In this document: piece after piece, positions 1 to 6,023 of the stretch | How positions within the stretch are numbered: the stretch's first letter is position 1 | How the letters are laid out: every line of letters starts with the position of its first letter | Assembly (NCBI GenBank): GCA_016936035.1 | Contig: JAFGPU010000206.1 | Coordinates: 1-6,023, forward strand | Origin: Acidimicrobiales bacterium | Lineage (GTDB): Bacteria > Actinomycetota > Acidimicrobiia > Acidimicrobiales > VFJN01 | Direction of reading: 5' to 3' | Length of the DNA stretch: 6,023 nt | Notes under the pieces: model-generated | Database searches by the model: none | The model's input: the letters and a program-made list of their open reading frames with translations, nothing else | What the model was told of the DNA's origin: nothing | Program-made: the position numbers and the translations under genes

Positions 1-239
1 GGCGCCGGGCTCGCGGGCGAGGTGGCTGATCGACGTGCCGCTGGGGCTTCCAGCACTCGAGGACAGCGTGGCCTCCAGGGAGCGATCGAACCGACAGACG
101 GCTACGGCCGGCCATGCTGGCACAGCCACCCGCGCCGGGGAGGGAGCGGTGGCAGCGTGGCCTGTGCGCCGGCCGGTGCTGCGACCACGACGTACGCCCG
201 CCGGGACGGCCCGACGGGCGAAGGGTCATGATACCGGCA
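1..239. other. Left-edge stretch without a confident gene
   Basis: This stretch lies beyond the 3' end of the metallophosphoesterase. It contains a hairpin described separately and no recognisable RNA gene. The best coding candidate is on the plus strand, open from position 2 (entering from outside the window) to a TGA at 245-247, which would overlap the tail of the convergent phosphoesterase gene by a few bases. Its first 32 codons have G or C in the third position 27 times; this falls to about 34 of 49 afterwards, near what composition alone would give. The predicted peptide is rich in Arg, Ala, Gly and Thr and resembles no family I know. It could be the poorly conserved tail of a gene to the left, or simply non-coding. 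Confidence 0.4.
195..220 (-). terminator. Hairpin after the xfp-phosphoesterase operon, probable terminator
   Basis: The arms 195-205 and 210-220 pair around the 4-base loop 206-209. Ten of eleven positions are Watson-Crick pairs. The remaining one (C201 against A214 on the plus strand) becomes a G-U wobble in minus-strand RNA, so the stem is continuous only in the transcript of the leftward operon. It starts about 20 bases after the phosphoesterase stop codon. No U-tract follows, which is common for GC-rich actinobacterial terminators but leaves factor-dependent ending or RNA 3'-end protection possible. Confidence 0.6.
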
Positions 240-2105
240 TCACCTGATCGTCACCCTGTCGACGAGGCGAGGCCGGGGCGCGTCGCCCGCCGGGGCGATC
301 CACGCCGCGTCGTTGCGGGCCGCCTCGGGCACCGCCCGCCAGTGCCGCCGCCTGACCGCCCTGTCGATGCCGAGCGCGTAGACGGTGAGCGCACCGGTGC
401 TGTCGATGTGCATGCGCAGGAAGTTCTTGTAGCCGGTGATGCGCGCGGCGGCGAACGCCTCGTTCGCGTGCGCGCGCACCCCCGGCAGGGCGATCGCCGC
501 CGCCAGGTAGGCACCGACGACGAGGGACGAGCCCACGCCACCGACGACCAGCGCGACCAGGCTGGCCACCGCGGCGAACCACCAGCCGTCGAGTGACGCC
601 GCCGCCGAGAGCGCCACCAGCGAAACGGTTGCGATCGTCACCACCTGGGCGACCAGGTGGACGAGGGCGAACGCGGTCTTGGCGGCGTGGCGCCGCCACC
701 CCCGCGGCGCCCACGGCGGCGCCTTGGCGAACGCCCACAGGCCGCCGAACAGCACCAGCACCATGAGCGCCGACATCGAGTTGCGGAAGACCCCGCCGGC
801 GAGGTCGGTCCACCCCCACCGGTCGGCGGCGTCCGCGAAGCCTGCGCCGCTCTGGTCGAGGCTGCGCAGCCCGAACTGGATCGTCCACAGGAACAGCAGG
901 TTCACCACCGCCGGGACCCAGACGAAGCTCGGGTTGCGGAGCGGCAGCAGCAGGGCCTGCAGTGACAGCAGGCGGGACCGGGCGGCGGACGGGTAGCGCG
1001 TGTCCAGCGCGTAGTCGGCCACGTCGTCGGGATCGTCGGGGTCGATGCCGATCGACGCCGACCTCGGCAGGTCGTGGGTCGGGTGGAGGAACGCCCCGCC
1101 GCCGCCCGAGGTGATCTTGTGGGTCGGGCCGACCTCGTCGTCGTCGCCCTGGTGGGTGTAGCGGGCGTAGTGGTGCAGGTCTCCCGCGAGGGTGAGCTTC
1201 AGCTCGAGGCCCGCGGGCCTCAGCACCGCCCGTTCGAGGTAGGCGAGGTTGCGGTAGGCCTGCGGGTCGCGCTCGAGCTGGGTCCAGGTCGGTACGGCGG
1301 TGGCGAGCACCACGCGGTCGCCCCGTTGCGCCGAGCGGGCGACCTGCGAGAAGTACGCGAGCTGCGGCTCGTCGACGAGGGCGTCCGCCTGGATGTCGAT
1401 GCCCCACAGCCACCAGCCGTGCGGCAGCTTCACTGCGAAGTAGCTGCGTGTCTGGTTCGTCAACCACCCGCCGATCCACCGGTTCTGCCCGAACAGGCGC
1501 AGGAACCCCGTCAGGCCGTCGTACCAGTCGTGGTTGCCGGGAACGGCATAGGCCGTGGGGTGCGGAGGGTCGACCGGTGCCGGATCGGTCCACGGCAGCG
1601 CCGCCCGCCACGGGCCCTCGAGCCGGTTCTCGTACCCCTCGGTGCTGGCGGCCGGGTAGACCTCGTCGCCGCCGAACACCAGGATGTCGCCCCGGGGCAG
1701 CGGCCCGGTCCCGTCCGGATGCAGCTGTCGGTCGGCCACCTGGCACGCCACCGTGGCCGTGGCCGCGAACCCGTCGCCGGTGTCGGCCACGTAGTCGATC
1801 CAGATCTCGTCGCGTTCGGCGTAGCGCAGATCGGGCTCGCAGGGCCGTGAGGTCTGCAGCTCGCGCTTGTCGAGGAACTGACCGAACACCGAGGTGACGC
1901 CCACGTGCAGGCCGGAGGCCGTCAGGACGCCGGGGCTGAACCACCGGGTGGCCGGTTGGGGTCGGAATCGCAGCTCGCCGGGGCTGAGGTCGGCGGGTCG
2001 GTCCGGCGGGACGAGCTCGTCCTCGGTGCGCAGGCGCCAGGGCGGCCCGGCGACGGGCACGGTCGGGGCCAAGGCGGGCGGGGCTCCGGGCGGCTGGTCG
2101 TCCAT
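240..2105 (-). CDS. Calcineurin-like metallophosphoesterase with C-terminal membrane segments
   Basis: This is a predicted 621-aa metal-dependent phosphoesterase of unknown substrate. The N-terminal ~370 residues hold phosphoesterase motifs in order: DTGDG (108-112), FGGDEVYP (144-151), GNHDWYDG (190-197) and AGDLHHY (307-313), followed by a GGGGAFLHPTHD block (334-345). Hydrophobic stretches at about 393-412, 441-460, 476-502 and 508-539 suggest four or five membrane helices, then a soluble tail of about 80 residues ending in basic sequence. No signal peptide is visible, so the catalytic part is probably cytoplasmic. The metal site looks atypical: D-x-G-D stands where D-x-H is usual, GDLH where GHxH is usual, and the segment VLATAVPTW (266-274) lacks the His often found there. 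The ATG at 2105 lies 7 bases after the xfp stop; an earlier in-frame ATG at 2210 would sit inside xfp. The Shine-Dalgarno is weak, consistent with translational coupling. The family call is firm, the activity is not. Confidence 0.9.
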   Translation of the reverse strand: MDDQPPGAPPALAPTVPVAGPPWRLRTEDELVPPDRPADLSPGELRFRPQPATRWFSPGVLTASGLHVGVTSVFGQFLDKRELQTSRPCEPDLRYAERDEIWIDYVADTGDGFAATATVACQVADRQLHPDGTGPLPRGDILVFGGDEVYPAASTEGYENRLEGPWRAALPWTDPAPVDPPHPTAYAVPGNHDWYDGLTGFLRLFGQNRWIGGWLTNQTRSYFAVKLPHGWWLWGIDIQADALVDEPQLAYFSQVARSAQRGDRVVLATAVPTWTQLERDPQAYRNLAYLERAVLRPAGLELKLTLAGDLHHYARYTHQGDDDEVGPTHKITSGGGGAFLHPTHDLPRSASIGIDPDDPDDVADYALDTRYPSAARSRLLSLQALLLPLRNPSFVWVPAVVNLLFLWTIQFGLRSLDQSGAGFADAADRWGWTDLAGGVFRNSMSALMVLVLFGGLWAFAKAPPWAPRGWRRHAAKTAFALVHLVAQVVTIATVSLVALSAAASLDGWWFAAVASLVALVVGGVGSSLVVGAYLAAAIALPGVRAHANEAFAAARITGYKNFLRMHIDSTGALTVYALGIDRAVRRRHWRAVPEAARNDAAWIAPAGDAPRPRLVDRVTIR

Positions 2106-2112
2106 CGGTCGC

Positions 2113-4494
2113 TCAGTACGGCCAGACCCAGTCGCGCACCGACGGGATGTCGTCGCCCACCGCTCTGGTGTGCTCGCGGGCCTCGCGACGGCGCTCCACC
2201 ATCTCGGCACGCACGTCGACCGCGGCGTCGCCCAGCGACGGCACCCGGTCGATGACGTCGATGACCAGGTGGAAGCGGTCGAGGTCGTTGAGCATCACCA
2301 TGTCGAACGGCGTGGTGGTGGTGCCCTCCTCCTTGTAGCCCCGCACGTGCAGGTTGCGGTGGTTGGTGCGCCGGTAGGTGAACTGGTGGATCATCGACGG
2401 GTAGCCGTGCCACGCGAACACGATGGGCCGGTCGGTGGTGAACAGGGCGTCGAAGTCGGCGTCGCCCAGGCCGTGGGGGTGCTCGGACGGCGGTTGCAGC
2501 CGCATGACGTCGACCACGTTGACCACCCGGACGGCCAGGTCGGGCAGCAGCTGGCGCAGCAGGTCGACGGCCGCGAGGGTCTCGAGCGTCGGCACGTCGC
2601 CGCAGCACGCCAGCACCACCTCGGGCTCGCCGCCCGCGGCGACCGCGGGCGAGGACGCCCAGTCCCACGGACCGATGCCCGCCCGGCAGTGGGCGATGGC
2701 AGCCTCCATGTCGAGCCAGTCGGGCATCTCGTTCTTGCCGGCCACCACGACGTTCACGTAGTCGACGCTGCGCAGGCAGTGGTTCATGGTCGACAGCAGC
2801 GTGTTGGCGTCGGGTGGCAGGTAGATGCGCACCACCTCGGCCTTCTTGTTGGCGACGATGTCGAGGAAGCCCGGGTCCTGGTGCGAGAAGCCGTTGTGGT
2901 CCTGGCGCCACACGTGGCTCGACAGCAGGTAGTTGAACGAGGGGACCGGCGGCCGCCAGTCGAGCTCGCGGCTGACGTTCAGCCACTTGGCGTGCTGGTT
3001 GAACATCGAGTCGACGATGTGCGTGAACGCCTCGTAGCAGTTGAACAGCCCGTGGCGGCCCGTGAGCGTGTAGCCCTCGAGCCATCCCTGGCACATGTGC
3101 TCGGAGAGCACCTCCATCACCCGGCCGGTCGGGCTCAGGTGGTCGTCGCCCGCCACCGTCGCGGCGACCCAGGTGCGATCGGTGGCCTCGAACACGGCCG
3201 ACAGCCGGTTCGACGCCGTCTCGTCCGGACCCATGATGCGGAACGTCTCGGGGTTGCGGGTGACCACGTCGCGCAACCACCGGCCGAGCACCCGGGTGGG
3301 CTCTGCGGTCGAGCGCCCGGGTGCCGGTACATCCACCGCTGCGGCGCGGAAGTCCGGCAGGTCGAGGTCGCGCCGCAGCCGGCCGCCGTTCGCGTGCGGG
3401 TTGGCGCCCATCCGGCGGTCGCCCTCGGGGGCCAGGGCCTCGACCTCGGGGCGCAGCGCCCCGTTGGCGTCGAACAGCTCGTCCGGCCGGTAGCTGCGCA
3501 TCCACTCCTCGAGCCGGCGCAGGTGCTCCGGCTCGGCGGCCAGGTCGGCGAGCGGCACCTGGTGCGACCGGAACGTGCCCTCCACCTGCTGCCCGTCGAC
3601 CTGAGCCGGGCCCGTCCACCCCTTGGGGGTGCGCAGGACGATCATCGGCCAGCGGGGCCTCTCGCCGCGGGCGTCGCCGGCCCGCCAGCCGTCCTGCACG
3701 GCGGCGATCTCGTCCAGCGCCGTGTCGAGCGTCGCGGCCAGCTCACCGTGCACCACGGCCGGGTCGTCGCCGGACACGACGTGCACGCGGTGCCCGTAGC
3801 CCTCGAACAGCTTGACGAGCTCGTCGCCGGGGATGCGCGCCAGCACCGTCGGGTTGGCGATCTTGTAGCCGTTCAGGTGCAGGATCGGCAGCACCGCACC
3901 GTCGACCGCCGGGTTGAGGAACGTGTTCGAGTGCCAGCTCGCCGCCAGTGGACCGGTCTCGGCCTCGCCGTCGCCGATCACGCACGCCACCACCAGGTCG
4001 GGGTTGTCGAACGCGGCGCCGTACGCGTGGGCCAGCGCGTAGCCCAGCTCGCCACCTTCGTTGATCGATCCCGGCGTCTCGGGGGCGGCGTGGCTGGGGA
4101 TCCCGCCGGGGAACGAGAACTGGCGGAACAGGCGGCGCATGCCGTCCTCGTCGCGGCCCACCTCCGGGTAGATCTCGCTGTAGGTGCCCTCGAGGTAGGT
4201 GTTGGCCACCATGCCCGGGCCGCCGTGGCCGGGCCCGCACACGTAGACGGCGTCGAGGTCGCGGCGGCGGATGACCCGGTTCAGGTGGGCGTACACCAGG
4301 TTGAGCCCGGGTGTGGTGCCCCAGTGGCCGAGCAGGCGGGGCTTGACGTGGTCGAGTGCGAGCGGCTCGCGCAGCAACGGGTTGTCGAGCAGGTAGATCT
4401 GCCCCACGGACAGGTAGTTGGCGGCACGCCACCATGCGTCGACGAGCGCGAGGTCGTCGGTCGATGCGGACGGGACCGTGGCTGCCGTCGCCAT
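2113..4494 (-). CDS. xfp: Xylulose-5-phosphate/fructose-6-phosphate phosphoketolase
   Basis: This thiamine-diphosphate enzyme cleaves xylulose-5-phosphate to glyceraldehyde-3-phosphate plus acetyl phosphate, and usually fructose-6-phosphate to erythrose-4-phosphate plus acetyl phosphate. It acts in the cytosol. The 793-aa product has the usual family length and looks intact. Visible landmarks are HWGTTPG (57-63), GPGHGGPG (87-94), [10 protein letters not shown] (134-143), the family signature EGGELGY (146-152), the cofactor-binding [12 protein letters not shown] (173-184), NGYKIANPT (208-216), [10 protein letters not shown] (422-431), [12 protein letters not shown] (464-475), [13 protein letters not shown] (478-490), [11 protein letters not shown] (495-505), [12 protein letters not shown] (531-542) and AWHGYPS (694-700). 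The histidines at 57, 90, 135, 533 and 538, Glu465 and Tyr487 match, by spacing, the catalytic set described for bifidobacterial enzymes. I chose the ATG at 4494, where family similarity begins; an ATG at 4536 would add 14 unconvincing residues. The Shine-Dalgarno is weak (GTGGAA about 10 bases upstream). It is first in an operon with the phosphoesterase. Preference between the two substrates cannot be read by eye. Confidence 0.98.
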   Translation of the reverse strand: MATAATVPSASTDDLALVDAWWRAANYLSVGQIYLLDNPLLREPLALDHVKPRLLGHWGTTPGLNLVYAHLNRVIRRRDLDAVYVCGPGHGGPGMVANTYLEGTYSEIYPEVGRDEDGMRRLFRQFSFPGGIPSHAAPETPGSINEGGELGYALAHAYGAAFDNPDLVVACVIGDGEAETGPLAASWHSNTFLNPAVDGAVLPILHLNGYKIANPTVLARIPGDELVKLFEGYGHRVHVVSGDDPAVVHGELAATLDTALDEIAAVQDGWRAGDARGERPRWPMIVLRTPKGWTGPAQVDGQQVEGTFRSHQVPLADLAAEPEHLRRLEEWMRSYRPDELFDANGALRPEVEALAPEGDRRMGANPHANGGRLRRDLDLPDFRAAAVDVPAPGRSTAEPTRVLGRWLRDVVTRNPETFRIMGPDETASNRLSAVFEATDRTWVAATVAGDDHLSPTGRVMEVLSEHMCQGWLEGYTLTGRHGLFNCYEAFTHIVDSMFNQHAKWLNVSRELDWRPPVPSFNYLLSSHVWRQDHNGFSHQDPGFLDIVANKKAEVVRIYLPPDANTLLSTMNHCLRSVDYVNVVVAGKNEMPDWLDMEAAIAHCRAGIGPWDWASSPAVAAGGEPEVVLACCGDVPTLETLAAVDLLRQLLPDLAVRVVNVVDVMRLQPPSEHPHGLGDADFDALFTTDRPIVFAWHGYPSMIHQFTYRRTNHRNLHVRGYKEEGTTTTPFDMVMLNDLDRFHLVIDVIDRVPSLGDAAVDVRAEMVERRREAREHTRAVGDDIPSVRDWVWPY

Positions 4495-4544
4495 GGCGCG
4501 ATGGTTCCACGTCGGCGCCCCGCCTGTCGCGCACATCTGGTCGC

Positions 4545-4560
4545 GCCACCGGGCGGTGGC
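4545..4560. repeat. Perfect 6-bp inverted repeat in the xfp leader/promoter region
   Basis: GCCACC (4545-4550) and GGTGGC (4555-4560) form a perfect inverted repeat around the 4-base centre GGGC. It lies 51-66 bases upstream of the xfp start codon. It could be a dimeric repressor site or a small hairpin in the xfp leader. At this base composition a 6-bp repeat can arise by chance, so its function is uncertain. Confidence 0.35.
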
Positions 4561-4591
4561 ACCGGCTGCCGATGTCCGTAACCTCGGAATG

Positions 4592-4620
4592 TGAGTGCTG
4601 ACGTGGGAGAATGAGCGCTG
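4592..4620 (+). repeat. Paired 9-mers TGAGTGCTG / TGAGCGCTG, possible activator site
   Basis: TGAGTGCTG (4592-4600) and TGAGCGCTG (4612-4620) agree at 8 of 9 bases and start 20 bases apart, about two helical turns, so both would face the same side of the DNA. Each is also preceded closely by GAATG. They lie 34-62 bases before the regulator's GTG. SARP-type regulators are known to bind direct repeats spaced by whole helical turns, so an operator for the adjacent regulator is plausible, but this is inference. Confidence 0.4.
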
Positions 4621-4638
4621 CGCGCCTCGGCGGGCGCC

Positions 4639-4646
4639 GGAGGGAG
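4639..4646 (+). promoter_or_regulatory. Ribosome binding site for the GTG-started regulator
   Basis: GGAGGGAG lies 7 bases before the GTG at 4654. It is a strong Shine-Dalgarno match at good spacing and decides the start, since the reading frame has no suitable ATG near its N-terminus: the first in-frame ATG (4744) would remove the beginning of the winged-helix domain. Confidence 0.8.
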
Positions 4647-4653
4647 ACGACGC

Positions 4654-6023
4654 GTGGAATTCAGGTTGCTGGGCAACCTCGAAGTGGTGGACGCGGGCGC
4701 ACCCGTCGACATCGGCGGCACCCAGCCCCGCACGGTGCTCGCCATGCTCCTCGTGGCCGGCGGGCGGGTCGTTCCCGCGGAGTCGATCATCGATGCCCTG
4801 TGGGGGCAGGAGCCGCCGACCTCGGCGGCGGGCACGCTGCAGAGCTACGTCTCGCGCCTGCGCCGGGCGTTGGCGCCCGGCGGCGCCCGAGGCGAAGGCG
4901 CCCGGGTGCTGGTCTGGGACCCGCCCGGCTACCGGCTGGTCGTGGACCCCGATGCGCTCGACAGCCACCGGTTCGGTGACCTGGCCGACCGGGGCCGCGC
5001 GCTGCTCGACGCCGGCGACCCCGCCGGCGCCCGTGCCCTCCTCGACGAGGCCATGGCCCTGTGGCGGGGGCCGGCGCTGCTCGAGTTCTCGCACCTCGAC
5101 TTCGCCTGGGGCCTCGCCGCCAAGCTCGAGGAGCGCAAGCTCGTGGTCGCCGAGGACCGCGCCGACGCCGACCTGCGGCTCGGACGGCACGACGCGGCGA
5201 TCGGCGAGCTGGGCGAGCTGGTGGCGGCCCATCCGTTGCGGGAGCGGTTCCGCCACCACCTGGCGCTCGCCCTGTACCGATCGGGCCGTCAGGCGGAGGC
5301 GCTGCGGGTGCTCGACGACGCCCGGCGCACGCTGCGCGACCAGCTCGGCATCGACCCGGGCCGGCCGCTGGTCGAGCTCGAGGCCGCCATCCTGGCGCAG
5401 GACCCGACCCTGACCTCCGAGCCGGACACGGCGCGTGCCCTCACCGGTGCGACGGCCGCGACCGTCGACGCCGGTCCGCGACCACCCGACGTCGACGCCA
5501 CGCCGTCCGGCCCCGGTCTGGTCGGCCGCGACGTCGAGCTGCGCCAGTGCATCGCCGCGCTCGACGAGGCGCGCAGGGCCACCCGGGTCGTGCTGGTGGA
5601 GGGCGAGCCCGGCATCGGCAAGACCCGGCTGCTCGAGGAGCTCGCGTCCGTGGCCGCCGACCGTGGGGTGGCGGTCTGCTGGGGGCGGGCGTTCGAGGGC
5701 GGCGCGACACCGGCGTTCTGGCCGTGGCTGCCGCCTGTGCGGGCCCTGGTGGGCCGCATCGACGGCGGCACGCCGGTGCCTCCCGAGCTCGCCAGCCTGG
5801 TCGACACTGACACCGACGCCGGCGAGGCCGTCCGCGCCGAGCACACGCGCTTCCGCCTCTTCGACGCGGTCACGCGCCTGCTCGCCGAGGCGTCCGCCGC
5901 CCAGCCGCTCATGCTCGTGCTCGACGACCTGCAGTGGGCCGATCTCCCGTCGCTCGAACTGCTCACCTTCGTCGCGGGTCAGCTCGTCGACCACCCCGTC
6001 CTGCTCGCGTGCACGGTCCGCGA
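4654..6023 (+). CDS. SARP/BTAD-family transcriptional regulator with STAND/AAA ATPase domain (3' truncated)
   Basis: At least 456 codons are present, open to the right edge without a stop. Residues 1 to about 97 form an OmpR/SARP-type winged-helix DNA-binding domain (start [11 protein letters not shown], then ALWGQEPP at 48-55, a [13 protein letters not shown] recognition-helix region at about 61-73, and PPGYRL ending the wing). Residues 103-247 form the helical bacterial transcriptional activator domain, with the hallmark [20 protein letters not shown] from 193 and LGIDPGRPL after it. A Pro/Thr/Ala-rich linker (248-287) leads to an ATPase module opening LVGRDVEL (289-296), with Walker A GEPGIGKT (317-324) and Walker [13 protein letters not shown] (419-430). 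Relatives usually continue with helical repeats, and some end in a LuxR-type domain; here that part lies outside the window. It probably acts as an ATP-controlled activator. It is divergent from xfp, so it may regulate xfp and itself; that link is inferred from position alone. The ligand is unknown. Confidence 0.93.
   Translation, partial: MEFRLLGNLEVVDAGAPVDIGGTQPRTVLAMLLVAGGRVVPAESIIDALWGQEPPTSAAGTLQSYVSRLRRALAPGGARGEGARVLVWDPPGYRLVVDPDALDSHRFGDLADRGRALLDAGDPAGARALLDEAMALWRGPALLEFSHLDFAWGLAAKLEERKLVVAEDRADADLRLGRHDAAIGELGELVAAHPLRERFRHHLALALYRSGRQAEALRVLDDARRTLRDQLGIDPGRPLVELEAAILAQDPTLTSEPDTARALTGATAATVDAGPRPPDVDATPSGPGLVGRDVELRQCIAALDEARRATRVVLVEGEPGIGKTRLLEELASVAADRGVAVCWGRAFEGGATPAFWPWLPPVRALVGRIDGGTPVPPELASLVDTDTDAGEAVRAEHTRFRLFDAVTRLLAEASAAQPLMLVLDDLQWADLPSLELLTFVAGQLVDHPVLLACTVR

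Larger units (their letters stand above)
4495..4653. promoter_or_regulatory. Divergent intergenic region between xfp and the regulator gene
   Basis: These 159 bp separate the start of xfp (leftward) from the start of the regulator (rightward), so promoters for both should lie here. I see no convincing -35/-10 pair in either direction. Two structured elements, an inverted repeat at 4545-4560 and a 9-mer direct repeat within 4592-4620, are described separately. The location of regulatory sequence here is inferred from gene layout rather than from recognised promoter motifs. Confidence 0.6.

Noticed and set aside
1..115. A short minus-strand frame from an ATG at 115 running off the left edge
   Set aside because: Third-position GC is not raised, there is no clear Shine-Dalgarno, and the 38-residue peptide has no recognisable feature.
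226..1944. A second long minus-strand frame overlapping the phosphoesterase
   Set aside because: It is Arg/Gly/Pro-rich shadow sequence in another frame. The metal-binding motifs and membrane segments are all in the phosphoesterase frame ending at 240.
1894..4581. An 895-codon open frame on the plus strand, antisense to xfp and the start of the phosphoesterase
   Set aside because: It is the antisense shadow of xfp, which has unmistakable family motifs throughout. Its product is Val/Arg/His/Gly-rich low-complexity sequence with no domain, and long antisense open frames are expected where third codon positions are nearly all G or C.
4622..4637. A 5-bp inverted repeat just before the regulator's Shine-Dalgarno, considered as a leader hairpin or riboswitch part
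   Set aside because: The arms are only 5 bp in GC-rich sequence, and no conserved riboswitch or attenuator pattern accompanies them.
4495..4653. Search for -35/-10 promoter boxes in both directions
   Set aside because: Fragments such as TAACCT and GAGAAT resemble a -10 box, but none has an acceptable -35 partner, so no promoter was called.
4495..5994. Upstream extension of the xfp reading frame, open for about 1500 bases across the regulator gene
   Set aside because: The extension has no phosphoketolase similarity and is antisense to the regulator's DNA-binding, BTAD and ATPase domains. Family length and similarity start at the ATG at 4494, so this is not an N-terminal fusion.

Overview
The window is very GC-rich DNA (third codon positions nearly all G or C in the confident genes) with a domain repertoire typical of Actinomycetota: a SARP/BTAD-type regulator, a bifunctional phosphoketolase and a membrane-attached calcineurin-like phosphoesterase. 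Nothing in it fixes the genus.

Layout: positions 1-239 hold no confident gene, but contain a strong hairpin (195-220) that fits a transcription terminator for the leftward operon. From 4494 leftward runs a two-gene operon on the minus strand: xfp (2113-4494, 793 aa, complete) and, after 7 untranslated bases, a 621-aa metallophosphoesterase with several C-terminal membrane segments (240-2105, complete). A 159-bp divergent intergenic region (4495-4653) carries a short inverted repeat and a pair of near-identical 9-mers. From 4654 rightward, starting with GTG behind a good Shine-Dalgarno, is a large regulator with an OmpR/SARP-type winged helix, a bacterial transcriptional activator (BTAD) domain and the start of a STAND/AAA-type ATPase. 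It is cut by the right edge.

How the parts may work together (inference): phosphoketolase splits xylulose-5-phosphate or fructose-6-phosphate with phosphate to give acetyl phosphate. The downstream phosphoesterase is probably co-transcribed, but its substrate cannot be read from sequence, and no acetate kinase or phosphotransacetylase gene lies in the window. The divergent regulator is a candidate controller of itself and of the xfp operon. I see no mobile element, CRISPR array, rRNA or tRNA. The individual families are known. The less ordinary points are the xfp-phosphoesterase pairing, the altered metal-site motifs of the phosphoesterase and the possible operator repeats in front of the regulator.
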